Of a stretch of 47,382 nucleotides of DNA, positions 16,378 to 24,508 are shown piece by piece; the first letter of the stretch is position 1, and every line of letters begins with the position of its first letter. The notes beneath the pieces were generated by a model, which was not told the origin of the DNA, did no database searches, and was given only the letters and a program-made list of their open reading frames with translations. Position numbers and translations under genes: made by a program. The DNA comes from Thermosporothrix hazakensis (GTDB taxonomy: Bacteria > Chloroflexota > Ktedonobacteria > Ktedonobacterales > Ktedonobacteraceae): assembly GCF_003253565.1 (NCBI RefSeq), contig NZ_QKUF01000016.1, positions 106,535 to 153,916 of the forward strand. The letters are read 5' to 3'.

Positions 16378-17736
16378 GTGAGTATGAAGAATGCCATTGG
16401 TGAGTTCCCGGAGGGGTTTCTCTGGGGGGCGGCTACCGCTGCGTACCAGATTGAAGGAGCTGTGACCGAGGGTGGACGTGGAAAAAATATCTGGGATACC
16501 TTTACCCATACGCCCGGGGCAATCAAGAACGGCGAAAATGGTGATATTGCCTGTGACCATTATCACCGCTGGCGTGAGGATATCGCGCTGATGCAGCAAC
16601 TGAATCTAGACGCGTACCGTTTCTCTATTGCCTGGTCTCGCATTTTGCCTCAGGGGCGTGGCACGGTCAACCAGGCCGGACTGGATTTCTATAGCCGCCT
16701 GATTGATGGCTTACTGGAAGCGGGCATTCAGCCATTTGTCACGCTCTATCACTGGGATCTGCCCCAGGCGCTTCAGGATGAAGGGAAGGGCTGGCTCCGC
16801 CGCGGAATTGTTGAGGACTTTGTGCAGTATACCGATGTTGTCACGCGGGCGTTTGGTGACCGGGTCAAACACTGGACGACGTTCAACGAGCCGGGGGTGT
16901 TCACCTGGGGTGGCTATGTGCTTGGCGAGGATGCGCCCGGCTGGCGGATGCAGCCTGGAGCTGCTCTGACAGCTCTACATCATGTCTTCCTTGCACATGG
17001 AGCGTCTGCACAGGTGATTCGGGAGAATGTGCCTCAAAGCCAGGTCGGGATTGTGCTGGATATAAATGTTGCGGAGCCGGCTTCGGAGGCTCCTGAAGAT
17101 GTCGCTGCTGCTTTGCGCTTCGACGGGATGCAGAATCGCTGGTTCCTTGATGCGTTGCTGCGTGGTGAATATCCAGCCGATATGGTTGCGCTTTTCGGGG
17201 AGCAGATGCCGCGAATTGAGACTGGCGATATGCAGCGGATGGCGGTTCCGCTGGATTATCTGGGCATCAATATCTATCGGCGTTCGGTGATCGCGCATGG
17301 AGACGAACTTGTTCCCGTGAACTACTGCCGGGTATTGCCTCCGGGCGAACATACGTTGATGGGTTGGGAGGTATACCCGAAGTGCATCTATGATATTTTA
17401 AAGTATGTAAATGAGCGCTACGGTCCGCCGAAAATATATATAACCGAGAATGGCATAGCGCTACCAGATGAGGTCAGCCCGGATGGCCATGTACATGATG
17501 AACGACGTATCGCCTATCTGCGCGACCATCTGACGTACCTTCAGCGCGCCATCGCGGAAGGGGTTCCAGTCAGAGGCTACTTTGTCTGGACGCTGATGGA
17601 CAACTTTGAATGGGCGCTCGGTTTTGAGCCACGCTTTGGCTTGATCTATGTTGATCATCAGACACAACAGCGTATTATGAAGGATAGTGGCTATTTCTAT
17701 GCTGATATCGCGAAAAAAGAGACTGCGGTGAAATAA
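16378..17736 (+). CDS. glycoside hydrolase family 1 beta-glucosidase-like enzyme
   Basis: 452 residues from a GTG at 16378. That start has GGAAAGGA 7 bases upstream and leads straight into FPEGFLWGAATAAYQIEGAV, the GH1 signature. A longer frame to 16159 merely overlaps the GH63 gene out of register. The (beta/alpha)8 barrel carries the acid/base Glu171 in TFNEP and the nucleophile Glu357 in ITENG. There is no signal peptide, so the enzyme is cytoplasmic. Length is normal for beta-glucosidase, beta-galactosidase or 6-phospho relatives; with an ABC importer, unphosphorylated glycosides are expected. It is the last gene of the operon, and a strong terminator follows. Confidence 0.93.
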   Translation: MSMKNAIGEFPEGFLWGAATAAYQIEGAVTEGGRGKNIWDTFTHTPGAIKNGENGDIACDHYHRWREDIALMQQLNLDAYRFSIAWSRILPQGRGTVNQAGLDFYSRLIDGLLEAGIQPFVTLYHWDLPQALQDEGKGWLRRGIVEDFVQYTDVVTRAFGDRVKHWTTFNEPGVFTWGGYVLGEDAPGWRMQPGAALTALHHVFLAHGASAQVIRENVPQSQVGIVLDINVAEPASEAPEDVAAALRFDGMQNRWFLDALLRGEYPADMVALFGEQMPRIETGDMQRMAVPLDYLGINIYRRSVIAHGDELVPVNYCRVLPPGEHTLMGWEVYPKCIYDILKYVNERYGPPKIYITENGIALPDEVSPDGHVHDERRIAYLRDHLTYLQRAIAEGVPVRGYFVWTLMDNFEWALGFEPRFGLIYVDHQTQQRIMKDSGYFYADIAKKETAVK

Positions 17737-17755
17737 ACCGTTCGACCTGCCAGAG

Positions 17756-17787
17756 GAGGCCCCCCACGAACGGAGGGCCTCTTTTCT
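17756..17787 (+). terminator. intrinsic terminator of the sugar operon
   Basis: GAGGCCC at 17756-17762 pairs perfectly with GGGCCTC at 17775-17781 and is followed directly by TTTTCT. It lies 19 bases after the GH1 stop codon. Confidence 0.9.
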
Positions 17788-17789
17788 AT

Positions 17790-18188
17790 GGCGTTTCAAA
17801 AGCGAGTGGGTGGAGAAAGGATGCTAAGGGGAATCAGCTTCTATGGCTCCAGGAGCAGTGAAAAAGGCTATATGTTTGCTGATACCAAAAGCGAGGTGTG
17901 ATGTAATGAAATCTCTTTCAAAAAAAGAGAAGAAAAAGTTTTCGCTTTTTGTCGAAGCAAAGGTATTATGCTAGCAAGAGCAGATTCTGAAGAAGGGAGC
18001 CACATGATACTTGTTGCAATCTTGTACCTCATGCAGGCGTATGTTAGATTGGTGATGTCTGTGCAGGCGCAAAAATCGGAACCCTTTTCAGTGCCTGCCT
18101 TTCTGCTGGTAGCCAGATGCCAGAGAACGCGGGTGAGCGGAGTATCTGTGCCCTCTAAAAACCTCATGAAGGAACCTGTTGATTGAAT
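17790..18188. other. gene-free stretch after the sugar operon
   Basis: No gene is recognised. The minus strand between about 18060 and 18170 has an open frame (RFLEGTDTPLTRVLWHLATS) with coding-like character but no known family. The plus strand has a 72-codon frame from 17968 without a good ribosome-binding site. Homopolymeric A/T tracts occur at 17910-17950. Confidence 0.35.
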
Positions 18189-18345
18189 CTACAAGAGAAC
18201 TCGTGTCTCTTTTTGATTGGTAATAACGATAATCTTATCGCCGACCTCGATACCCTCCAATCTCTCTGAAACCTTCGCATTCACTTCGAGCCAGACATCA
18301 GGCGCTCCCTTGTGGCCTTGATTAGGGGCTTCTTGATGAGCGGCC
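18189..18345 (-). pseudogene. TrmO/TsaA family N-terminal remnant
   Basis: The minus strand reads EAPNQGHKGAPDVWLEVN, then LEGIEVGDKIIVITNQKETR and a stop. This is the N-terminal block of TrmO/YaeB-like SAM-dependent tRNA methyltransferases (usually P-x-Q-G-x-EGAPDAWLE, then VGDEIIVITWLHRA). The start and the whole catalytic C-terminal part are missing. It lies just beyond the terminator of the next minus-strand gene, so it is a transcriptionally isolated relic. Confidence 0.6.
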
Positions 18346-18377
18346 CTGCAACCATCCTTTCTGGCGCCTCAAAGGCC

Positions 18378-18416
18378 AAAAAAGTCAAGGAAGCCGACTA
18401 TTCTCGACTTCCTTGA
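18378..18416 (-). terminator. intrinsic terminator of the LLM oxidoreductase gene
   Basis: On the minus strand TCAAGGAAG pairs with CTTCCTTGA, with additional CGA/TCG pairs inside, and TTTTTT follows the stem. It starts 10 bases after the stop codon of the gene at 18426. Confidence 0.88.
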
Positions 18417-18425
18417 ACATGCTGG

Positions 18426-19220
18426 CTAACCACGTCGGCTGTCACGCCAGCGTACCAGCTTCTCAACAGGTTCGAAATCCCAGGGAGCGCCCACACTTAT
18501 AATCAGGTGGGTTACTCCCGCCCTGAGAAGTGCATCACGTGTTGTATCTGAATCGTCTGCATCCGTGCCGGAAGAGCGCTCAATTTCTTTCGGATCGCGC
18601 CCTATCTCTTTGCACCAGCTATCAAGCACCTCCATCTTCCGCGTGAGTGTAGCGGCATCACCAAAGCCATGCCAGATGTTTGCATATTTCGCAGCCAGGC
18701 GTAGCGTTTTCTTCTCACCACTGCCACCAACTAAGATGGGAATAGGCGTTTGGATGGGTTTAGGTGCATCCACTTCCCAACGTTCTTTGATGATTGACAA
18801 TCCTTCCTCCAGTGCTGCCAGGCGGCGGCCTGGGGTGTCAAAATGGTAGCCAAATTCCTTGAAATCGCGCTCAAACCAGCCCGCACCGATCCCGAGAATC
18901 AGTCTGCCGCCGCTAATATGATCAACGGTCTTCGCCATATCAGAGAGCAGAGCTGGATTGCGGTAGGTATTGCAGGTCACGAGACACCCTATCCTGGCAC
19001 GCTTTGTCAGTGTGGCCATCGCCGTGAGCAGCGTCCACGCTTCAAAATGGTTGCCCTGCGGATCACCAGTGAGCGGAAAAAAATGATCCCAGTTCCAGAT
19101 GCTATCAACGCCTAATTCCTCGACCGCCCGCACTGCCTGTGCGAAGTCCTCGTAGCTGGTATGCTGTGGGTGCAACTGAACGCCTACGCGAATAGGATGT
19201 GTAGGAGATGTATGGGTCAT
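18426..19220 (-). CDS. LLM class (probably F420-dependent) oxidoreductase
   Basis: 264 residues with the luciferase-like TIM-barrel signature: AVEELGVDSIWNWDHFFPLT, then SGGRLILGIGAGWFERDF and PIPILVGGSGEKKTLRLAA. Family members of this length are usually predicted F420-dependent oxidoreductases (TIGR03560-like), soluble and cytoplasmic. The substrate is unknown. The ATG at 19220 has AAAGGA about 8 bases upstream. The gene stands alone, closed by a strong terminator, and an 11-bp hairpin lies in its upstream region. A second LLM enzyme of a different subgroup is encoded at 30404-31336. Confidence 0.9.
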   Translation of the reverse strand: MTHTSPTHPIRVGVQLHPQHTSYEDFAQAVRAVEELGVDSIWNWDHFFPLTGDPQGNHFEAWTLLTAMATLTKRARIGCLVTCNTYRNPALLSDMAKTVDHISGGRLILGIGAGWFERDFKEFGYHFDTPGRRLAALEEGLSIIKERWEVDAPKPIQTPIPILVGGSGEKKTLRLAAKYANIWHGFGDAATLTRKMEVLDSWCKEIGRDPKEIERSSGTDADDSDTTRDALLRAGVTHLIISVGAPWDFEPVEKLVRWRDSRRG

Positions 19221-19251
19221 GAAATTTATCCTTTCGATACGGATGAATAAA

Positions 19252-19282
19252 CATAAGGGCCTACTGATAGAAGGTCCTTATG
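19252..19282 (-). terminator. hairpin upstream of the LLM gene
   Basis: CATAAGGGCCT and AGGTCCTTATG pair over 11 positions with one wobble, and flanking AA/TT extend the stem. On the minus strand a T-rich TTTATT follows. It lies 32-62 bases in front of the LLM start codon. It may end an upstream transcript or fold in the LLM leader. Confidence 0.4.
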
Positions 19283-19487
19283 TTCTTTATAGACCAGGCT
19301 TTCTTTGCCATGATGTGATTTGACTGCCGATTTGTTCTTTCGGGTGTCTTGATGGGTAGCCCTATCTGTGCGGGAAGCAGGAGTGCGTCCCCCTATCGCA
19401 TCTGGCAGATTTCCTTTGTCATAATAATGACACAATAAAACGAGGGAATGTGACCGATGAGAGAGACACACCGGGCTGGTGGAACAA

Positions 19488-19677
19488 GTCGCGGTAGAGC
19501 GACATCACCTGCGTGCAATGGCCTGCCGCTTTAACCTGGTTGAAAACACAAGGGACCGATGATGCTCTGATCCAACCGTACTCTGGCCACGAAAGCAGAG
19601 CGTCGCTGGAAATCTATTCGCGCCTGTCTCTGGCCTCTGTGCAAGAGCTCTACGAGCAGACCATAAAACAGTTTCCT
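19488..19677 (+). pseudogene. tyrosine recombinase C-terminal remnant
   Basis: A frame containing VERHHLRAMAC, which fits the HxLR box, is followed by a frameshift and then ALTWLKTQGTDDALIQPYSG, HES, and ASLEIYSRLSLASVQELYEQ. The GH pair and the nucleophilic Tyr in the EIYSRLS segment are the hallmarks of the integrase catalytic C-terminus. The N-terminal and core-binding domains are missing, so only the last 65 residues remain, with one frameshift. It may mark the edge of a former integrated element. No attachment-site repeat was found. Confidence 0.65.
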
Positions 19678-19701
19678 GTGTCATGCAGGCATACCCCTCC
19701 C

Positions 19702-19750
19702 TTGACAGCAGCAAAGGCCCCCTGCTATTATCTGAGTAAATATTCAGATA
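19702..19750 (+). promoter_or_regulatory. promoter plus ArsR/SmtB-type operator
   Basis: TTGACA (19702-19707), an 18-bp spacer and TATTAT (19726-19731) make a strong sigma70 promoter. The -10 box overlaps the perfect inverted repeat TATCTGA-N8-TCAGATA (19729-19750), which has the shape of metal-sensor ArsR/SmtB operators. The ArsR-family pseudogene starts 25 bases downstream. The control region has no visible damage. Confidence 0.75.
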
Positions 19751-19774
19751 GTGAACAGGAAAACAGAATCAGGC

Positions 19775-20118
19775 ATGTCTCATCTGACAGGAAAACAGGA
19801 AGAGCTTCCCTATAGTCCCCAGCCGATTGATCCTGAAAAGGTTGCAGAGCTGCAAGCTGCCGCTCCTTCTGAGGCGTTAATTGCGCAGGTGGCGAGAACC
19901 TTTCAAACGCTCTCCCATCCTACCCGCTTGAAGATCCTGTAAGCGCTCTCCAAGCACTCTTGTTGTGTGCACGATCTCGCCATTTTGGTGGGCATCTCCG
20001 AATTGGGGGGCCCATCAACTGTGACTCTTGAAGGAACGGCGGATAGTCTGGTCTCCAGGAAGCCTCTCAATGTCTGCCATCACCCTGCTTACGCGCCTCT
20101 TTCCCCTCAAGCTCTCTT
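19775..20118 (+). pseudogene. ArsR/SmtB family regulator, nonsense- and frameshift-inactivated
   Basis: Fifty-five codons lead into VARTFQTLSHPTRLKIL, the conserved start of ArsR winged helices. A TAA stop at 19940-19942 interrupts the frame. After the stop the same frame continues ALSKHSCCVHDLAILVGISE, which corresponds to the alpha3 metal-site motif (ELCVCDLA) and the start of the recognition helix. Frameshifts follow, and LLKERRIVWS fits the LxxAGLVxxR wing. The family usually represses its own operon until a metal or arsenical binds the cysteines. Here the product would be a 55-residue fragment without DNA-binding ability. No metal-resistance gene remains downstream. Confidence 0.75.
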
Positions 20119-20286
20119 TCTGTTGAGAGGTACCTATGCTCTCAACTGGTTCAATGCCTCTCTGCTCTGTGCGTCAGCCCAAAAACATTGAGGTGTAAAA
20201 AGGTAAGAGAAAAAAGAGAAGGATAGGAGCATAAGGTGTCTTGTTAGGAGAGAATGACAAGCGAGATATGTGGTTAGCGGAAAAGA

Positions 20287-20601
20287 GGCGATAAAAAAGC
20301 TGTCACCTTCTTAAAAAGGAAACTCAAAGAGCAGGGAGCGGAAACTGCTCGCTTGTTTGATCGTTTCTATACCCTGTATCCTGCGCGGCCGCGTGAGGAT
20401 CTGTCGAATTTAAATCCCATGGTCGGGCTCTTTGTCGTTTCGACTCCGAAACAGAGTATCCCCCATTTGGATGATTGCTCCTATAAATTTCGATCCCGTA
20501 TTCGGGTTTTGCTTCTTTTGAACTGCTGGGGTTCCTGCACCGCTTCAGGAGCCTGCCCCCAGATCGGTTTGTGGGAACCTCTGCTTTTTGGAGCCTCGTA
20601 A
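20287..20601 (+). pseudogene. unrecognised decayed ORF
   Basis: A 105-codon frame without start codon begins after a TAG: KKAVTFLKRKLKEQGAETAR, then LFDRFYTLYPARPREDL. The first 60 residues look like a real helical protein, but no ribosome-binding site is seen and the C-terminal part degenerates. I do not recognise the family. It is probably a relic like its neighbours. Confidence 0.3.
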
Positions 20602-20802
20602 ACAGGATAGTCCTTTACCACAATAGTCCTCAGCCCGTTTGCAGCGCTGTGTGGTAATCGCCGCACGAAACTCTCAGTATATCTGATGTTTCGCGGGTTT
20701 AGCCTGCTGAACTATGGTGCTGTATATAGGTATACAGTATACGAGAGGAAAAAGCAAGAGATACATTTCCTGGCTTCTTTTCCATACTATTCACGGGAGC
20801 GG

Positions 20803-20840
20803 CGCAGGAAACTCCCATCTTGAGGTGGGAGAGGATGTTT
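20803..20840 (-). mobile_element. possible IS200/IS605-type right-end hairpin
   Basis: ACTCCCATCTTGAGGTGGGA forms a compact hairpin with a short loop, next to CTTAAAC-like sequence on the minus strand. This is the usual look of IS200/IS605 right ends. No tnpB sequence is recognised next to it, so it may be a solo end or coincidence. Confidence 0.3.
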
Positions 20841-20930
20841 AAGTATCGACGTGTGCCGACCAGGCAGTAAGAACACACGTTGTTCTGGATGCCGCGAACC
20901 GGCCTTGCAGGAACCTGGAAGCAGAACGAA

Positions 20931-20967
20931 AAAGAGGCGGCGCCTGCTACAGCGCCGCCTCTTTTCT
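20931..20967 (-). terminator. strong bidirectional intrinsic terminator
   Basis: AAAGAGGCGGCGC at 20931-20943 pairs perfectly with GCGCCGCCTCTTT at 20952-20964 around an 8-base loop, and T-runs lie on both strands. It sits 21 bases past the minus-strand hypothetical gene at 20988. Confidence 0.9.
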
Positions 20968-20987
20968 TCCGAGAGGTGGTCAGGATT

Positions 20988-21449
20988 TCAAGGGACATCG
21001 AGTATTTCTGGCGGTGGGGCGTTGAGAGCATATATCATGACGAGCCAGCTCTGGCCGGTGACCGTATTCAGCCCTGCAAGGAGCAGGACCTGCATATGTT
21101 GGATGAGAGGTTTTTGTGTTTTCGGATCAAGGACGGTGTGCTCGTCTCGTTTTCCTGTTTGATCGGCTAACGACTGATACAGTGTAAAGGAGACATCAAC
21201 CCAGGCAAATAGCTCATCTGCGTTCTGCTGGATCTTGTGAATCTGAGTAGATGGATGAAGAACCACTTGAACAGGCTGTTGTTGCTGGACCCGGTCAGCC
21301 AGGGGTGTGCCTCCCTCCATCTGCGCGGCTTGTGTGTACTCACTGACTTCTCTGTCTTTTCCTCGTTTGCCCTTGCTTCCTGTACGTTTGCTGCATACAG
21401 ATGAGGCGAAACCGTGACCTGCTGAAGGTGGTACATGATACAGTGACAT
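20988..21449 (-). CDS. hypothetical protein
   Basis: Up to 153 residues. The C-terminal 110 residues look like a folded protein: VQVVLHPSTQIHKIQQNADE, then LFAWVDVSFTLYQSLADQTG, and a hydrophobic stretch HMQVLLLAGLNTVTGQSWLV. The first 40 residues are basic and low in hydrophobics, and the ATG at 21449 lacks a close ribosome-binding site, so the true start may be internal or the 5' end may be damaged. A strong terminator immediately after the stop supports a real transcription unit. No family is recognised and neighbours give no hint of function. Confidence 0.45.
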   Translation of the reverse strand: MSLYHVPPSAGHGFASSVCSKRTGSKGKRGKDREVSEYTQAAQMEGGTPLADRVQQQQPVQVVLHPSTQIHKIQQNADELFAWVDVSFTLYQSLADQTGKRDEHTVLDPKTQKPLIQHMQVLLLAGLNTVTGQSWLVMIYALNAPPPEILDVP

Positions 21450-22146
21450 CGCTTACATATGGTTTTCTCCCTTCTATTGCTGTCTGGCCTCATATTTTCG
21501 CTGTCGCGTTTCTAATAGGTTTTCATGGAGTGATAATAGCATATTTTTAAGCTTAAAAAGGAGTAAAATATAACTGAGCTATAGAATACACCTAGATGAG
21601 TTTGTATATACAGAGTAATGTATAAATGAGTAGAAAAATAGAAAGAGCTAATCCATCTTGGAGTGAATTTGAAGCCAGAGAGAAGATGAAAACTTGTGGA
21701 CGTCTTATTCTCCACGAATAAGTGGGCAAACATGTGACGATTGTTTCACTACCAGTCGGAAGTGTGCTCATCACCCATATGTCATCCAGGTTGAGAGTCT
21801 CTCTTGCGAAAGGAATTGAGAGGCTGAAATTCGTATATGGAGTGCAATGGCACAACAGGGATATTGTGAACACAGGTACGACAAGAGCGTAACGAAGGAG
21901 GTGTACAATAATCCTTAAAAAATACAGAGAAATCTGATTTTTTTAAGAAAAAACCATCTTGAGATTTAGAGATATAAAGTATTAGAAGTATACTTTATGA
22001 TCTATAACAGAAAGGATTTTTTAGATAAAAGATAGATCTTTGTATTGAGTAATAGGTAAGAATCAAGCTCTGTTATATATAGATCTAAGGGCGTGGGAGA
22101 AGAACGGTCTCTCACTGTCAAGGTCCATTCTGAAAAGGAGATGATC
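21450..22146. other. AT-rich island without a recognised gene
   Basis: About 700 bp with much lower GC than the neighbours, especially at 21520-21660 and 21920-22085. The plus strand has broken coding-like pieces around 21640-21880 (KHVTIVSLPVGSVLITHMSS in one frame) without start signals. No family is recognised. Low GC and broken frames suggest an imported and decayed segment that now serves as the upstream region of the alkylsulfatase gene. Confidence 0.4.
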
Positions 22147-24066
22147 ATGAGAAAACACGCACTGAAACTGAAGAGTGAGCCCAAAGAGGCCACGCAGGTG
22201 ACCAGGGAAGCGAATGGTCGCATGTCTTCGATGCTGCCATTCGCGAATCGGGATGATTTTGAGGCTAGCAAACGCGGCTTTCTCGCTTCGCTGCCAGATG
22301 CTCGAATTCAGGGCGCAGATGGGCAGCCTATCTGGGATCTTGGCCCCTATCATTTTTTGGATTCGCAGGACGTCCCAGCGAGTGTGCATCCCAGCCTCTG
22401 GCGTCAGGCACAGCTCAATGCGATTCATGGGCTTTTTCAGGTCACTGATCGCATCTATCAGGTGCGGAACTTTGACCTCTCCAATATGACAATTATTCAG
22501 GGAGACACGGGGCTCATTCTGATAGACCCCCTGCTCAGTACCGAGACGGCCCATGCTGCCCTGGAATTATACTATCAACACTTTCCCAGAAAGCCCGTGG
22601 TAGCGGTCATCTATAGCCACAGCCATGCCGACCACTTTGGCGGCGTCAAGGGCGTCGTCTCCGAGGAGGATGTATCTAGTGGCAAGGTTTCCATTTTAGC
22701 TCCTGATGGCTTTTTGGAGCACGCGGTGAGCGAAAATATCTACGCGGGTAATGCGATGGGGCGTCGTAGCACCTATATGTATGGGCCGGTTCTCCCACGC
22801 AGCGCCCACGGACAGGTTGATGCTGGTTTGGGCAAGACGATCTCAACAGGAACAATGACTTTAATTGCTCCGACGGACATCCTGCGCACTACCGGAGAAA
22901 CGCGTACCATTGATGGGGTTGAAATCATCTTCCAGATGGCACCGGGGACCGAAGCGCCTGCGGAGATGCTTATGTATTTTCCGCAGATGCGCGCACTGTG
23001 TGCAGCGGAAGACATGACACACAATCTGCATAATCTCTACACCTTGCGAGGTGCGCAAGTGCGTGATGCCGTTGCCTGGTGGAAGACGATTAATGAGGCG
23101 ATCGAGCTTTTTGGAGAGAGGAGTGACGTTGTCTTTGCACAGCATCACTGGCCGACCTGGGGCAAGGACAACATTCAAACGTTCTTGAGCAAGCAGCGCG
23201 ATCTCTATAAGTACCTGCACGACCAAACCTTACGCTTGATGAACCAGGGAGCGACCATGCTGGAGGTCGCGGAGATGATCGAACTGCCTGAGAGTCTAAG
23301 CCAGGAATGGTATAATCGGGGCTATTATGGGTCGGTCAACCATAATAGCAAGGCCATCTATCAACAGTATCTGGGCTTCTATAGTTCCCATCCGTCCGAC
23401 CTTCATCCCCTACCACCGGAGGATGCTGCCAGGAAATATGTTGAGTTTATGGGGGGAGCAGCGGCCATTCTCAAGAAAGCGCAGGCCAGCTTTGAGCATG
23501 GAGAGTATCGCTGGGTTGCAGAGGTAATGAAACATGTGGTCTTTGCTGAACCCTCGAATGAGCAGGCCAGGCTGCTTCTAGCGGATGCTCTGGAGCAACT
23601 TGGCTACCAGGCCGAGAATGGGACCTGGCGTAACGAGTACCTGATGGGAGCTTTTGAGTTACGCAATGGCATTCCGGAGCTGCCACCGATTGTCAATAGT
23701 CCGGACCTGCTCAAAGCGATGACCTTGCCGATGTACTTCGACTACCTGGGGGTGCATCTTAATGGTCCCAGAGCGAATGGCAAGCGCATCCTGCTGAACT
23801 GGGATTTCACGGACATCAAAGAGCAGTATACACTCCGGCTGGAGAACTGCGCCTTGACCTATACTCCCGAGAAACAAGCAAGAGACGCTGACGCTACACT
23901 CACTCTTACACGGGAGGCGCTGGACACGATCAACATAGGAAAGATGACTTTTGACCAGGCCATCGAGAACGGTGCCATCCAGGTGAAAGGAAACAAAGCC
24001 GCCGTGAAGGAGCTTCTCGGCTTGTTGGATACGTTTCAGCAAGCGTTTCCTATTGTGACCCCATAA
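22147..24066 (+). CDS. SdsA1/BDS1-type alkyl sulfatase (metallo-beta-lactamase fold)
   Basis: 639 residues. Start ATG 22147 is preferred because AAGGAG at 22135-22140 lies 6 bases upstream. The metallo-beta-lactamase domain carries the zinc-binding motif SHSHADHFGG (His158, His160, Asp162, His163) and later AAEDMTHNLHNLYTLRG, typical of SDS hydrolases. A helical dimerisation domain (about 400-520) and a C-terminal SCP2-like domain (about 530-639, lipid-binding fold) complete the usual three-domain layout. No signal peptide is evident, whereas some relatives are secreted, so location is uncertain. The enzyme hydrolyses primary alkyl sulfates such as SDS to alcohol and sulfate, giving detergent resistance and a sulfur source. 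It stands alone. Confidence 0.92.
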   Translation: MRKHALKLKSEPKEATQVTREANGRMSSMLPFANRDDFEASKRGFLASLPDARIQGADGQPIWDLGPYHFLDSQDVPASVHPSLWRQAQLNAIHGLFQVTDRIYQVRNFDLSNMTIIQGDTGLILIDPLLSTETAHAALELYYQHFPRKPVVAVIYSHSHADHFGGVKGVVSEEDVSSGKVSILAPDGFLEHAVSENIYAGNAMGRRSTYMYGPVLPRSAHGQVDAGLGKTISTGTMTLIAPTDILRTTGETRTIDGVEIIFQMAPGTEAPAEMLMYFPQMRALCAAEDMTHNLHNLYTLRGAQVRDAVAWWKTINEAIELFGERSDVVFAQHHWPTWGKDNIQTFLSKQRDLYKYLHDQTLRLMNQGATMLEVAEMIELPESLSQEWYNRGYYGSVNHNSKAIYQQYLGFYSSHPSDLHPLPPEDAARKYVEFMGGAAAILKKAQASFEHGEYRWVAEVMKHVVFAEPSNEQARLLLADALEQLGYQAENGTWRNEYLMGAFELRNGIPELPPIVNSPDLLKAMTLPMYFDYLGVHLNGPRANGKRILLNWDFTDIKEQYTLRLENCALTYTPEKQARDADATLTLTREALDTINIGKMTFDQAIENGAIQVKGNKAAVKELLGLLDTFQQAFPIVTP

Positions 24067-24153
24067 GTGAGCAGGCTTCTCTTCTACTGGCGTTGTGCAG
24101 CTTTGGAATGATCTGGCAAGGAGGCCACATCATCAGACTTGACCTGCGGTTAT

Positions 24154-24174
24154 CCCTTGCTTGAGCGATGGGGA
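24154..24174 (+). mobile_element. candidate IS605-type left-end hairpin before a tnpB relic
   Basis: CCCTTGCTTGAGCGATGGGG forms an imperfect hairpin with the same size and GGGG edge as the element ends at 3831 and 46910. It lies about 137 bp before the tnpB-like relic at 24311, a distance similar to the other two. The sequence match is weak. Confidence 0.3.
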
Positions 24175-24310
24175 GGAAGCAGGTCTTCCTTTTTTGGAAC
24201 TTGGGCACAGGAGGGAACCTGTACCTATCAACAAATCTTTGTATGGATGAGATATTCTTGTATGGACAGATGTGGGATAACTGAAGCCGACCAACAAGCA
24301 AAAGCAGCTC

Positions 24311-24508
24311 ATGGGGCAAACATTACAAGAACATACTGATTGTTTTTATGCGCTCATGCGACTCGGTTTCATGCAGCGCCTCAGCAATGGGGTGGAACTG
24401 CATAGTAGAGCGCTTATCCCTTGCGTGTTCGCTATCCGCGTCTGCCTGCTCAACTGGTGTGTGCTGCTCGTGTAAAGGCCACTGAAGCCGTCAAATCGGA
24501 GCTTGGCT
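24311..24508 (+). pseudogene. TnpB-like N-terminal remnant (second family)
   Basis: The frame from 24311 gives LQEHTDCFYALMRLGFMQRL then SNGVELHSRA. A frameshift near 24410 restores the pattern YPLRVRYPRLPAQLVCAARV then KATEAVKSE. This is the N-terminal layout of TnpB-type proteins (YYPLRxxxPxLPAQLVxxAxxKxxEAxKS). It belongs to a different subgroup from the copies at 3952 and 47040. The fragment ends at the tail of the DUF202 gene. All catalytic parts are missing. Confidence 0.65.

Noticed and set aside
18465..18490. GGTTCGAAATCCC, resembling a tRNA T-arm
   Set aside because: It lies inside the LLM oxidoreductase gene and no acceptor or anticodon stem can be formed around it.
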